Origin: Kitasatospora cinereorecta
GTDB lineage: Bacteria; Actinomycetota; Actinomycetes; Streptomycetales; Streptomycetaceae
Reading direction: 5' to 3'
Assembly (NCBI RefSeq): GCF_024172095.1
Contig: NZ_JAMZDX010000002.1
Span: forward strand, 620,001-684,000
DNA length: 64,000 bases
Part shown: one piece after another, positions 7,845 to 17,083 of the stretch
Layout: the number at the start of each line of letters is the position of its first letter
How positions within the stretch are numbered: the stretch's first letter is position 1
Position numbers and translations under genes: made by a program
The notes under the pieces: model-generated
What the model was told of the DNA's origin: nothing
The model's database searches: none
The model's input: the letters and a program-made list of their open reading frames with translations, nothing else

Positions 7845-9467
7845 CTACGCGGGCACCCGGCGGCTCCCGGCGAGCAGGGCGCGCAGCGGCGCGGTGTCGG
7901 GGGTGTCGGCCACCGCGGCGTCGAGGGCGTCGTCCATCTCCCGCTCCCAGGTCTCGGGGAGGGCGAGGCCGGGCCGTCCCGACCAGGCGATGTCCGGGGT
8001 GGCGTGCCCCTCCGCGATCAGGCGGAGGTGGACCAGGCCGGCGAGCCCGTCGAAGATCCGGGGCCGGATGAAGTTGCGGGCGGACGCCCCGGTCAGCCGT
8101 CCGGCCTGCGGCGGCTTGGGTATGCGGTCGGCGACGGCGCTCCACAGCAGTCCGCGGTCGAACGCGTCGAGCACCTCCTCCAACCCCGGCAACTCGCCGT
8201 CCGCCACCGGATCCGCCGTGCCCCTTGCCTCCCGGTCCGTCTCCCGACCTGCCGCACGCTCGGCGACGCGCACCGCCCGGACGACGGCCGTCTGCAGCGG
8301 CCGTGACCAGCCCTCGGCGTCGGCGACGGCGCGGGCCAGGACGAGTTCGTCCCAGCTCAGCCGCGGCAGCCGGGCCGCCTCCGGTGCGAGCGTGCGCGCC
8401 TCCAGCGCCGCGAACACCGACTCCGGGTCGCGCAGCAGGGCAAGGGCGAAAGGCCCGCCGGTTCCCCCGTCACTTCCCCCGTCGGCCCGGCTGTCGCCCG
8501 GCAGTTGCTCGATCAGGGCGACCCGCTCGGCCGTGGGCGGGTGGGAGTCGTACCGGTGCGGCCGCGGCGGGCGCCGCCCGGCGCAGAGCGCGGCGAGCTG
8601 CTCGTCGGTCCGGGCGGCGAGCATCCGCCGGAAGCCGCCGTGCACCTCGCCCTCGGGCGGCAGCGCCCCGACGGGTCCGCCCAGCGCGGCGTACGTGTCG
8701 AGGTAGTGGCTGTGGGCGGCGCCGAGCACGGGGACGGCGCGCAGCGCGGCGGCGGTCGCGTCGCGTCCGGCGTGCCGTGCAGCCACCCGGTCGGCGGCGA
8801 GTTCCTGGCAGCGGGCCACGGACTGCGAGGCGTTCAGGAACATCCGGGCGTACGCGGCGTACAGCCGGCCGACGGCGACGTGGTACCGGGTGCCGCCCCG
8901 GTCGAACGCCTCCACGGTGTGCAGGACCGCCGTCCGGCCGCGCATGGCGATGCCGCCGAGGCGGGTGTCGCCGTTGCCGAAGTGCCCGAACTCGTGGGCG
9001 AGGACGGCGCGCAGGTGGGGGACAGTCAGGCCGGCCAGCAGCGGAAGGCCGAGCAGCATGCGGCGCCGTCCGGGTATCAGCCCCAGCAGTCGGCTCCGTT
9101 CGGCGACGCCCGCGTTGACGTCGGCGACCAGCAGCAGCTCGTCCGGCGGACGCTCGCCCGTCACCTCGGCGGCGGCGCGGACCAGTTCCCACAGCTCGGG
9201 CTGGTCCTGCGGCGTGACCGCCACCGCGTCCGGCACCGGGCGGAGCCGTCCGGCGCGCAGGGCGGCGACCATGCCCCGGACGATCGCGGCCGCCAGCAGG
9301 ACGGTGACGGTCAGGACGCCGCCCTCGAGCCAGGCGGCCCGCTCGGTGGCGAGCCGGGTGACCAGCAGCCAGTCGAGCCCCGCCATGGCCGCGAGCAGGA
9401 CCGCGCCCAACAGGTAGAAGCCGACCAGCAGGACGAGCGCGCGGAGGGCGCGCAGGCGGAACGTCAT
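7845..9467 (-). CDS. Membrane-anchored M48 family metalloprotease
   Basis: 540 residues from ATG 9467. Two hydrophobic segments near residues 5-30 and 45-65 anchor it to the membrane. The zinc motif HEFGH begins at His158 (His158, Glu159, His162), and the third ligand is likely in the QELAADRVAA stretch further on. M48 proteases (HtpX/Ste24 type) act in membrane-protein quality control. A GGAG lies about ten bases before ATG 9467; GTG 9482 and 9500 are alternative starts. The C-terminal third (after ~330) has no domain I recognise. It lies downstream of the Ser/Thr kinase gene on the same strand, 182 bases away. Confidence 0.85.
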   Translation of the reverse strand: MTFRLRALRALVLLVGFYLLGAVLLAAMAGLDWLLVTRLATERAAWLEGGVLTVTVLLAAAIVRGMVAALRAGRLRPVPDAVAVTPQDQPELWELVRAAAEVTGERPPDELLLVADVNAGVAERSRLLGLIPGRRRMLLGLPLLAGLTVPHLRAVLAHEFGHFGNGDTRLGGIAMRGRTAVLHTVEAFDRGGTRYHVAVGRLYAAYARMFLNASQSVARCQELAADRVAARHAGRDATAAALRAVPVLGAAHSHYLDTYAALGGPVGALPPEGEVHGGFRRMLAARTDEQLAALCAGRRPPRPHRYDSHPPTAERVALIEQLPGDSRADGGSDGGTGGPFALALLRDPESVFAALEARTLAPEAARLPRLSWDELVLARAVADAEGWSRPLQTAVVRAVRVAERAAGRETDREARGTADPVADGELPGLEEVLDAFDRGLLWSAVADRIPKPPQAGRLTGASARNFIRPRIFDGLAGLVHLRLIAEGHATPDIAWSGRPGLALPETWEREMDDALDAAVADTPDTAPLRALLAGSRRVPA

Positions 9468-9649
9468 CAGGGGAGTCTCCACGGGGACCGGCCGGCCCAC
9501 CGGGCCGACGATGATCGCGGAGCCTACCGGTCACCCCTCCGGGCAGCCCCGGCACCCCCGGCATCCCCGGCCCCCCGGCACCCGCGCTGAACAGGGACGA
9601 CCGGCCCGCCACGACCGACCTGTGACGGTGGAACAGTGAGCCAGCCCGC

Positions 9650-11980
9650 TCAGCCGCCGGTGGCCGCGCCGGTGACCCCGGCGCCCGGCCAGGACTCCTC
9701 CAGCCCGCCGTCGCCGCGGACGGTGTAGCGGGTGGACGAGCTCGCCCCGGTCAGGGCGACCCGCTCCTCGCGGATCAGCGCACCGTTCTCCACCCGCCAG
9801 CTGGCCACCCCCTGCGGGTCGGCCGCCGAGGCGCGCGACGCGAGCAGGACGGGCGCGTCGCCGGAGAACCCGAACAGCTGCACCAGGTCGACCGGTACGG
9901 AGCCCTCGACCCGGCGCAGCACCACCAGCGCCGCCTGGGCGTCGCGGTAGTGGGCGGGCAGCACGGTGGTGAGCGTGACGGTCGCCCCGCCGCCGGTGGT
10001 GTGGCCGCCGTTGAGCTTGATCGCCGGTCCGCCCGAGGGGTCGGTGTAGCTGCGGTTGGGCCAGTCGACCGCCGGCGGGGTGCCGACGGCCGGGCCGAGC
10101 CCGGAGTCGCCGTGGCCGCTCGCGGCGGCCGAGGGCGCGCCGTCGATGGACAGCGGCGGGCCGCCCGCCGCGGGGGAGGAGGCCGCCGGGAGCGGGTGGA
10201 GGCCCTGGCTGTCCCGGTTCTCGCAGCCCTGCGCGGCGGCGATGGCCAGCGCCACACCGATCGTCACGGTCACGAACACCACCAGGCGCTGGCGCATCAG
10301 CCGCCGGCGTGCACCGGCCGACCGGCCGGGCAGCGTGCCGTGCGGCCGCTCCCTGGACGTCCCCGGGCGGCCCGGGGCGGGCGTCCGCTCGCGCGCGGGC
10401 TCGCCGAACTCCTGACGGGGCATCCGCGCGGTCGTCGCCTGCCCGTGCGGCCGCCGTCCGGGCCGCTCGCCCGGCGCCGTCGGTCCGCCCGGCCGCCCCC
10501 GGCCGGCCGCCGAGGCGCCGGACGCGCTCGTGCCCCGGGCTCCACCGGCCGCGCCGCCGTGGCCGACCGGCGCTCCCGGCTGCGCCCCAGGTCCACCAGG
10601 TCCACCAGGTCCGGCGTGCCCAGCAGGTCCACCGGGTCCGGGCCGGCCGCCGTGGCCCACCCGGGTCGCCCCGTACGCCTGCGCACCGCGCCCACCGGCC
10701 GAACCGGCGGCCCCACCCGGAGCGGCACCGTACGGCCCGGCGGTCCGGTGCCCGTGCTGTCCGGCCCGTCCGCTCCCCGGCTCCGTCCGGCCGGCGCCCG
10801 GCCGGGAGCCGTACGGCTGCGCGCCGCGTCCGACCGGCTGGTCCGCCGCGCGGCCGGCCTGCTCCGGCCGACCCTCGGGCCGCTCGCGCCCGACCCGCTC
10901 GCCCCGGCCGCCAGCCGTACCGGCGCCCCGCTCGGCGGGGCGCCCGCCGTGCCACTCGGCGTCGTCGAACCCGGCGTCGTCGGCGGCGTGGCCGGGCGCG
11001 GGAACCCCCGCGCCCCCGCCCACGCCCGCGACCCCGCCTGCGAACCGGCCGCCGGCCGCCGCCGCTCCGGCCGGGTCCGCAGGGCCGGCGGGCTCCGCCG
11101 CGGCCGCGTTCGCGGTGCCGCCGCGCCCGCGCCAGCCGCCCGGCTGGGGCGCCAGGGCGGCGCCGCGGGCGGCCAGTTCGGACAGTCGCTCGTGCAGCGC
11201 CGCGGCCGGCGGACGCTCGGTCGGCTCCTTGGCCAGGCAGGCCCGGACCACCGGCGCCAGCACCGGCGGCACACCGGTGAGGTCCGGCTCCTCGTGGACG
11301 ACCCGGTACAGCATCACCTCGGAGGACGCGCCGGAGCCGAACGGCGACTCCCCGGTCAGCGCGAAGGCCAGCGTGGCGCCGAAGGCGAACACGTCGGTGG
11401 CCGGGGTGACGGCGGCGCCGCGGACCTGCTCGGGCGCGAGGAAGCCGGGGGAGCCGACCGCCGTCCCGACGTGGGTGAGCGTGGAGGCGCCGCGCGACCA
11501 GGCGATGCCGAAGTCGATGATCCGCGGACCCTTGGGGGAGAGCAGGATGTTGGAGGGCTTGAGGTCGCGGTGGACCACGCCCGCCTCGTGCACCTTGACC
11601 AGCCCGTCGGCCAGCGCCGCGCCGACCTGGGCGGCCTCCGCCCAGGGGAGCGGGCCCTCGTCGCCGACCCGCTTGTAGAGCGAGGGGCCGGGGACGTACG
11701 CGGTCGCGAGCCAGGGGCGGTCGGCCTCGATGTCCGAGCCGACCACGCGTGCGGTGCAGGCCCCGCGGATCCGCGAAGCGGCCGCGATCTCGCGGGCGAA
11801 GCGGGTGCGGAACTCGGAGTCCCCGGCGAGCTCGGCGCGGATCAGTTTGAGCGCGACCCGCTGGCCCTTGCGGTCGGAGCCGAGGTAGACCACGCCCATC
11901 CCACCGGCGCCGAGCCGTCGGTGCAGGCGGTAGGGCCCGACGATGCGGGGGTCCTCACGCCGCAACCGCATCATCGCCAT
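9650..11980 (-). CDS. PknB-like membrane Ser/Thr protein kinase
   Basis: 776 residues. Kinase domain ~10-270: GAGGMGVVY loop, ALKL lysine, HRDLKPSN near 134, DFG near 155, APEQ. Residues ~275-560 are a long Gly/Pro/Ala/Arg-rich linker with collagen-like GPGGP runs, expected to be disordered. A single membrane segment at ~565-583 (VVFVTVTIGVALAIAAA) leads to an outside domain of ~190 residues that I do not recognise; it lacks PASTA repeats. It probably senses an extracellular cue and phosphorylates cytosolic targets. ATG 11980 is preceded by GAGC only. The following gene on this strand is the M48 protease. Function beyond kinase activity is open. Confidence 0.9.
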   Translation of the reverse strand: MAMMRLRREDPRIVGPYRLHRRLGAGGMGVVYLGSDRKGQRVALKLIRAELAGDSEFRTRFAREIAAASRIRGACTARVVGSDIEADRPWLATAYVPGPSLYKRVGDEGPLPWAEAAQVGAALADGLVKVHEAGVVHRDLKPSNILLSPKGPRIIDFGIAWSRGASTLTHVGTAVGSPGFLAPEQVRGAAVTPATDVFAFGATLAFALTGESPFGSGASSEVMLYRVVHEEPDLTGVPPVLAPVVRACLAKEPTERPPAAALHERLSELAARGAALAPQPGGWRGRGGTANAAAAEPAGPADPAGAAAAGGRFAGGVAGVGGGAGVPAPGHAADDAGFDDAEWHGGRPAERGAGTAGGRGERVGRERPEGRPEQAGRAADQPVGRGAQPYGSRPGAGRTEPGSGRAGQHGHRTAGPYGAAPGGAAGSAGGRGAQAYGATRVGHGGRPGPGGPAGHAGPGGPGGPGAQPGAPVGHGGAAGGARGTSASGASAAGRGRPGGPTAPGERPGRRPHGQATTARMPRQEFGEPARERTPAPGRPGTSRERPHGTLPGRSAGARRRLMRQRLVVFVTVTIGVALAIAAAQGCENRDSQGLHPLPAASSPAAGGPPLSIDGAPSAAASGHGDSGLGPAVGTPPAVDWPNRSYTDPSGGPAIKLNGGHTTGGGATVTLTTVLPAHYRDAQAALVVLRRVEGSVPVDLVQLFGFSGDAPVLLASRASAADPQGVASWRVENGALIREERVALTGASSSTRYTVRGDGGLEESWPGAGVTGAATGG

Positions 11981-12385
11981 GCTCGTTCCCGTCAGCCTGT
12001 GGGGTGAGACCCCGTCGGAAATGGGGCATCGTCAAATACTGTCCCGCACAGCTTACGGACAGCGGGTACCGCTCCGCTGAATCGCAACACCCCAAGGACC
12101 GGTCCGATTGTCGTATTTCCACCGGGGGTGCGGACGGTCTCGGGGACGCCTCTCAGGGTTCCCTCGGGGATCCGCTCGACCCGGCCTCCCCCTGCGGTAG
12201 TACGCGGCGCGTCCGCAGGTCATCCTTCGGGAGGCCCGCGGACGGTACGCCGGCATGACGACCGCCGGCCCCGCCGTCCCTACTGTTGAGTGCAGCGGTG
12301 GGCGGACCGCTCGTCCCCCGAGAATCACCCCCGCCCTCCGCGCCCACGTAGCCCGCACAGCAAGCCAGGCAGGAGCAAGAGGATC
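11981..12385. other. 405-bp divergent intergenic region
   Basis: Lies between the kinase gene and the small membrane-peptide gene. TACTGT occurs twice in the plus direction (12037-12042 and 12281-12286), the second about 100 bases before the peptide gene, so one or both could be -10 boxes. There is a short inverted repeat CTGTCC/GGACAG near 12041-12062. No credible gene or RNA is visible. Confidence 0.35.
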
Positions 12386-12580
12386 ATGGCACCGCAGCTC
12401 GACCGAGCCCTTCGACGCCTCCGGTCCTCCGCCGCGCAGGCCTCCGCCACGGAGACCAGGCACCCGGCGGTGGCACTCGCCATCGCCGTGCCCTTCGCGG
12501 TGCTGCTGCTGGCGCTCTTCGGCGGGTGGGAGCAGCTGGCGACCCAGACCAGGGCGGTCGCCGATCTGATCGGGCGCTGA
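12386..12580 (+). CDS. Small single-pass membrane protein, unknown function
   Basis: 64 residues beginning MAPQLDRALRRL. A basic amphipathic N-terminus (about 30 residues) is followed by one strong membrane segment (AVALAIAVPFAVLLLALFGGW) and a short tail. ATG 12386 has AGGAG 11 bases upstream and GAGG closer in. I do not recognise a family. Codon use is like the neighbours, and the start signals suggest a real gene. Confidence 0.65.
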   Translation: MAPQLDRALRRLRSSAAQASATETRHPAVALAIAVPFAVLLLALFGGWEQLATQTRAVADLIGR

Positions 12581-12753
12581 CCCCCCGGGGTAGGGGTCGA
12601 CGCCGGCCGGGGCCGCGCGCCGCACGAACGTGGACGGGCGAGGCGGCCGCATCGAGCGGCTCCGGCACCGCGGTGGCCGGGTACGGAACGTCGGTGAGGG
12701 CGTCCGTACCCGGCGCCGTGCTTTCCGCACCCTTCCGGGCGGGTGAAACGACA

Positions 12754-12783
12754 GGAGCCGTGGTCCCGGAGGACCACGGCTCC
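12754..12783 (-). terminator. Terminator of the tRNA operon
   Basis: Perfect 13-bp stem (12754-12766 with 12771-12783) and 4-base loop, just beyond the last tRNA-Val on the minus strand. It is followed on that strand by TGTCGTTTC. Confidence 0.75.
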
Positions 12784-12793
12784 CGTGGTGTGG

Positions 12794-12865
<72 letters not shown>

Positions 12866-12901
12866 TCGGTACTGCTGACCCTGCTGACCTGCACTTACGC
12901 T

Positions 12902-12920
12902 TCGGATCTCGAAGATCCGA
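12902..12920 (-). other. Short hairpin between tRNA-Val genes
   Basis: An 8-bp stem with a 3-base loop directly downstream (minus strand) of the second tRNA-Val. It could be a processing signal or a weak terminator. Confidence 0.35.
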
Positions 12921-12921
12921 G

Positions 12922-12993
<72 letters not shown>

Positions 12994-13021
12994 CGGGCTG
13001 CCGAGCCCCGAAGGGTTCGAG

Positions 13022-13093
<72 letters not shown>

Positions 13094-13126
13094 GGGGAGG
13101 GCTCCCGGCGAACCGGGGGCACCTCT

Positions 13127-13200
13127 TGGAGGTGGAGACGGGATTTGAACCCGTGTACACGGCTTTGCAGGCCGTTGCCTCGCCTCTCGGCCACTCCACC
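13127..13200 (-). tRNA. tRNA-Cys (GCA)
   Basis: Acceptor GGTGGAG pairs with CTCCACC; the anticodon stem ACGGC/GCCGT encloses CTGCAAA, so the anticodon is GCA. The discriminator is U, as expected for cysteine tRNA, and the gene-encoded CCA is present (13127-13129), unlike in the tRNA-Val genes. Confidence 0.96.
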
Positions 13201-13239
13201 AGGCAACTTCGAAGAACGATCTTACCCTGTTCTCCATCG

Positions 13240-13312
13240 AGCGGACGACGAGATTCGAACTCGCGACCCTCACCTTGGCAAGGTGATGCTCTACCAACTG
13301 AGCCACGTCCGC
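13240..13312 (-). tRNA. tRNA-Gly (GCC)
   Basis: 73 bases. Acceptor GCGGACG pairs with CGTCCGC; the anticodon stem TCACC/GGTGA encloses TTGCCAA, so the anticodon is GCC. It is the first gene of the minus-strand tRNA operon. Confidence 0.96.
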
Positions 13313-13598
13313 CTGTCTCCCGACCGCTTCCCCGTTTTTCTTCGGTTCCGCGTCCCGGCGACGTGTTGAACTCTAGCGGATTCCCGGGCCAGCTGAAAAA
13401 TCCGTTCCCGCAGCGTGGCGAGGGGATGGCCGTCGGATGGTGATCCGTCAGCCGTCGAACGGCCCTCCGCGCCCCGGTCGCCGGGACGCCGGACGGCCGC
13501 CGATCACCCCGCCGACCTAGACTTTTCAGCACCGGGGCGAACCCCCGGCCCCCGCGCCCCGCCCGTGCGGAGCAGCACCCGATCCGTGCAGGAGAACC

Positions 13599-14654
13599 GT
13601 GTCCGGCCGCACCACCCCCCTCAGTCCCGCCCAGCCGATGGCCCGCCTCGGCGGCCGCCTCGCGACCGGACTGCGGGAGGTGAGCTCGGACCCGGCGGTG
13701 CTCGACACCGAGGGCTTCTGGGCCGTCGCGTACGACTTCGAGGGGCGCCTCACCTGTGCCCGCTTTGACGAGGTCCGCCCCGACCCGGCCCCGCCGGCCA
13801 CCGCGGGCTGGCTCGGCCCGCGCGCCGACAGCTGGCACAGCTCGCTGGACCGGGACGGCTACCTGGCCGGCGTCCGGGCGGTCCGGGAGCACATCGCGCG
13901 GGGCGAGGTGTACCAGGCCAACCTCTGCCGGGTGCTCTCCGCGCCGCTGCCCGACCCCGACCGGTCCGACATCGACGCCCTCACCGGCCTGCTCGCCCTG
14001 GGCAACCCGGCACCGTACGCAGGAACGATTCGGCTGCCCGAGCAGGGGGTGGAGATCGCCACCGCCTCGCCCGAGCTGTACCTGAGACGCGACGGCCGTA
14101 CCGTGCTCTCCGGCCCGATCAAGGGGACCGGCCGCACCGAGGACGACCTGCTGGAGAAGGACCACGCCGAGAACGTGATGATCGTCGACCTGGTCCGCAA
14201 CGACCTGGGACGGGTCTGCGGTACGGGCACCGTCACCGTCCCCGACCTGTGCGTGGTGGAGAAGCACCCGGGCCTGGTCCACCTGGTCTCCACCGTCCAG
14301 GGCACCCTGCGGGACGGCGCCGGCTGGCCCGAGCTGTTCGCGGCGACCTTCCCGCCCGGCTCGGTGACCGGCGCGCCCAAGTCCAGCGCCCTGCGGATCA
14401 TCGAGGCGCTGGAGACCGCCCCCCGCGGGCCCTACTGCGGCGCGATCGGATGGGTGGACGCCGACCGCGGCGAGGCCGAACTGGCCGTCGGGATCCGCAC
14501 CTTCTGGATCGAACGGGACGCGGCCGGCGCCACCCTGCGGTTCGGCACCGGCGCCGGCATCACCTGGGGCTCCGACCCCGCCCGGGAATGGGACGAGACC
14601 GAGCTGAAGGCCGCCCGTCTGGTCGCGATAGCGTCGGGCAACAGCCCCCACTGA
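13599..14654 (+). CDS. pabB: Aminodeoxychorismate synthase component I (chorismate-binding)
   Basis: 351 residues covering the chorismate-binding catalytic domain. It has the PIKGT signature with Lys175, the lysine that marks aminodeoxychorismate synthases (anthranilate synthases usually have Ala there), followed by HAENVMIVDLVRNDLGRV and TGAPKSSALRIIE. It converts chorismate and ammonia to 4-amino-4-deoxychorismate for folate. The N-terminal domain is short compared with full-length PabB. GTG 13599 has GGAGA about six bases upstream. The lyase gene follows 68 bases later. No glutaminase (PabA) lies in this window, so it must be encoded elsewhere. Confidence 0.85.
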   Translation: MSGRTTPLSPAQPMARLGGRLATGLREVSSDPAVLDTEGFWAVAYDFEGRLTCARFDEVRPDPAPPATAGWLGPRADSWHSSLDRDGYLAGVRAVREHIARGEVYQANLCRVLSAPLPDPDRSDIDALTGLLALGNPAPYAGTIRLPEQGVEIATASPELYLRRDGRTVLSGPIKGTGRTEDDLLEKDHAENVMIVDLVRNDLGRVCGTGTVTVPDLCVVEKHPGLVHLVSTVQGTLRDGAGWPELFAATFPPGSVTGAPKSSALRIIEALETAPRGPYCGAIGWVDADRGEAELAVGIRTFWIERDAAGATLRFGTGAGITWGSDPAREWDETELKAARLVAIASGNSPH

Positions 14655-14722
14655 CAGCCGGCCGCCACTGACTGCCGGACCCCACCCCCCACCGACACCC
14701 GGCCCCACCGAAGGAGCACGAA

Positions 14723-15553
14723 GTGATCTGGGTCAACGGATCCCTGGCCGACGGCGACGCCGCCACCCTGCCCGTCCTCGACCACGGGATCACCGTGGGC
14801 GACGGCGTCTTCGAGACGGTCAAGGCGGTGGACGGCCGGCTCTTCGCCCTCACCCGCCACCTCGACCGCCTGACCCGCTCCGCCCGCGGCCTCGGTCTGC
14901 CCGACCCGGACCACGACGAGATCCGCACGGCGTGCGCCGCGGTGCTCGCCGCCAATCCGATGCCGCTCGGCCGGATGCGGATCACCTTCACCGGCGGCAC
15001 CGCCCCGCTCGGCTCCGAGCGCGGCGACAGCGGCCCCAGCCTGGTGGTCGCCCTCGGCAGCGCCAAGCACCGCCCCGACACCACCGCCGTGCTCACCGTC
15101 CCGTGGCGCCGCAACGAGCACAGCGCCGTCGCCGGACTCAAGACCACCTCGTACGCGGAGAACGTGGTCGCCCTGGCCGCCGCCCACCGGGCCGATGCCT
15201 CCGAGGCGCTGTTCGCCAACACCGCCGGACTGCTCTGCGAGGGCACCGGCTCCAACGTCTTCGTGGTGGTCGACGGCCGGCTGCTCACCCCGACCCTGGC
15301 CTCCGGCTGCCTGGCCGGCATCACCCGGCAGCTGGTCGTCGACTGGTGCGGCGCCGAGGAGACCGACCTGCCGTTCGAGGTGCTCGGGCGCGCCGAGGAG
15401 GTCTTCCTCACCTCCACCCTGCGCGATGTCCAGGCCGTGACCCGGATCGTCGGCTCCGAGGGAGACGAGCGCCAGCTGTCCGGACCCGGACCGGTCACCC
15501 TCAAGGCGATGGCCCAGTTCGCCGAGCGCGCCGCCGACGACCTCGACCCGTGA
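14723..15553 (+). CDS. pabC: Aminodeoxychorismate lyase, class IV PLP enzyme
   Basis: 276 residues of the fold-type IV aminotransferase family. The PLP lysine is Lys140 in GLKTTSY, and FANTAGLLCEGTGSNVF is the conserved cofactor phosphate region. It would cleave aminodeoxychorismate to p-aminobenzoate and pyruvate. The family also includes branched-chain and D-amino-acid aminotransferases; the PabB gene directly upstream decides the call. GTG 14723 has AAGGAG about nine bases upstream. Confidence 0.83.
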   Translation: MIWVNGSLADGDAATLPVLDHGITVGDGVFETVKAVDGRLFALTRHLDRLTRSARGLGLPDPDHDEIRTACAAVLAANPMPLGRMRITFTGGTAPLGSERGDSGPSLVVALGSAKHRPDTTAVLTVPWRRNEHSAVAGLKTTSYAENVVALAAAHRADASEALFANTAGLLCEGTGSNVFVVVDGRLLTPTLASGCLAGITRQLVVDWCGAEETDLPFEVLGRAEEVFLTSTLRDVQAVTRIVGSEGDERQLSGPGPVTLKAMAQFAERAADDLDP

Positions 15554-15587
15554 GCCCGCTCCCGGCGCCCCGCCGGCTCGCCCCGCG

Positions 15588-15617
15588 CCCGGTGACCGCC
15601 GGCCCGGTGACTGCCGG
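15588..15617 (+). repeat. Two tandem 15-bp repeats in the pabC-GNAT gap
   Basis: Units CCCGGTGACCGCCGG and CCCGGTGACTGCCGG are adjacent, with a partial third unit after them. No function is evident. Confidence 0.6.
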
Positions 15618-15657
15618 CCCGTGACTTAAGGCGGCCCCCACAGGGAATGGGAGCCGC

Positions 15658-16500
15658 ATGACGACCACACTGCGCCCCGCGGGGCCCGAGGAGCCCGCCG
15701 CCGGCGGCGGCCGCACCAGACGCTGGCAGATCTGCGTCAACGGCCGTCCGGTCGGCGGCCTGCGCACCACCGCCCAGCCGCGCGGCGACCAGTGGTGGGG
15801 CGAGATCGCCGAACTCGAGGTGGTCGAGGGCCACCGGCGCGGCCGGGCCACCGTCGGCGCGCTGGCCGCCGAGGAGGTGCTGCGCGGCTGGGGCTGCACC
15901 CGGGTGGACGTCACCGTGCCCGCCGAGTCCACCGGCGGCCTGCGGCTGGCCGAGGCGCTCGGCTACACCGAGCGGATGCGCAACCTCGCCAAGCGCCTGG
16001 CCCGATTCCCGGAGCTGCGCACCGATGTGACGGTGCGTCCGATCGGCGAGGCGGACTACGCGCCCTGGCTGGAGCAGGCCAAGGCGGGCTACCGGCACGA
16101 CCTGACCGCCTCCGGGCTCACCCCCGCCCAGGCGCGGGCCAAGTGCGACGCCGACCACCGCGTCCTGCTGCCGCAGGGACCCGCCACCGAGGGCGTGGCA
16201 CTGCGGCAGCTGCTGGACGGCCGGGGGACCAGGCTCGGCAGCCTCTGGCTGGCGCTGCGCCAGGACCTGCTGCCGGACGGGCGCCCGCTGGCCTGGGTGA
16301 TGGTGGTCGAGGTCGAGCAGGCCCACCGCGGCCACGGCTACGGCCGGACGCTGATGCAGGTGGCCGAGCGCGAGTGCCTGTCGGCGGGCGTCCACGACCT
16401 CGGCCTCAACGTGTTCAGTGCGAACCGGGTCGCCATCGCGCTCTACGACTCGCTCGGCTACCGGGTCACCCGGCGGACGCTCGGCAAGCCGCTGCTGTGA
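15658..16500 (+). CDS. Tandem-GNAT N-acetyltransferase
   Basis: 280 residues with two GNAT folds. Domain 1 (~20-125) has the acetyl-CoA loop region HRRGRATVGALAAEEVL and ends at ALGYTERMR. Domain 2 (~130-280) has a clearer version, HRGHGYGRTLMQ, then NVFSANRVAIALYDSLGY. It should acetylate an amine with acetyl-CoA; the substrate is unknown. The stronger acetyl-CoA signature in domain 2 suggests the catalytic site is there. ATG 15658 has GGGAG six bases upstream. It converges on the DsbA-like gene. Confidence 0.82.
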   Translation: MTTTLRPAGPEEPAAGGGRTRRWQICVNGRPVGGLRTTAQPRGDQWWGEIAELEVVEGHRRGRATVGALAAEEVLRGWGCTRVDVTVPAESTGGLRLAEALGYTERMRNLAKRLARFPELRTDVTVRPIGEADYAPWLEQAKAGYRHDLTASGLTPAQARAKCDADHRVLLPQGPATEGVALRQLLDGRGTRLGSLWLALRQDLLPDGRPLAWVMVVEVEQAHRGHGYGRTLMQVAERECLSAGVHDLGLNVFSANRVAIALYDSLGYRVTRRTLGKPLL

Positions 16501-16536
16501 TCCCGGTCCGCCGTCCGCCGGGGATGATGCGCAGGC

Positions 16537-17034
16537 TCAGCCGGCCGACTTCTCGATCAGCTCGATGATCCGCTCGCGCAGGCCCTCCTGGCTCTGCCCG
16601 CCGTCCAGGCGCTGCCCGGCGATCACGTAGGTCGGGGTGCCGGTGACGCCGATCGCCTTGCCCTCGGCCACGTCCGCGTCGACCACGAGCATGTTGCGGC
16701 CGTCGATCAGCGCGGTGTCGACCTCCTCGGCGTCCAGCCCGACCGCGGCCGCGATCTCCACCAGCACCTGCGGGCCGCCCTGCTCCACGTCCTCCAGCCG
16801 CGCCAGCACGGCCTCCACGTACTCCCAGCCCCGGCCCTGCTCGAAGGCCTCGGCAGCGGCCTCCGCGGCCGCGTAGGCGTGCTTGTGCTTCTCCAGCGGG
16901 AAGTGCCGCAGCTCGACGGTCAGCGCGTCGCCGTACCGCTCGCGCAGCGCCCGTACGTCGTCCAGGGCGGTGCGGCAGTCCGGGCACTGGAGTTCGCACC
17001 AGAGCTCGAGGCGGGGGAGGGGGGCATCGATCAT
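16537..17034 (-). CDS. DsbA-like thioredoxin-fold protein
   Basis: 165 residues. The CPDC active site is at Cys17-Cys20; a helical insert spans ~45-125, and GTPTYV carries the cis-proline typical of DsbA. There is no signal peptide, so it is cytosolic, as in the DsbA/FrnE-like oxidoreductases of actinomycetes. It may reduce, oxidise or isomerise disulfides; the partner is unknown. ATG 17034 follows a weak purine-rich stretch. Upstream on the same strand is the CGNR gene, 49 bases away, so the two may be co-transcribed. Confidence 0.82.
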   Translation of the reverse strand: MIDAPLPRLELWCELQCPDCRTALDDVRALRERYGDALTVELRHFPLEKHKHAYAAAEAAAEAFEQGRGWEYVEAVLARLEDVEQGGPQVLVEIAAAVGLDAEEVDTALIDGRNMLVVDADVAEGKAIGVTGTPTYVIAGQRLDGGQSQEGLRERIIELIEKSAG

Positions 17035-17083
17035 GCCACCAGTTTCCCAGGTCTCCGGCGGTGCCGGGGACCGGTGCGGACCG

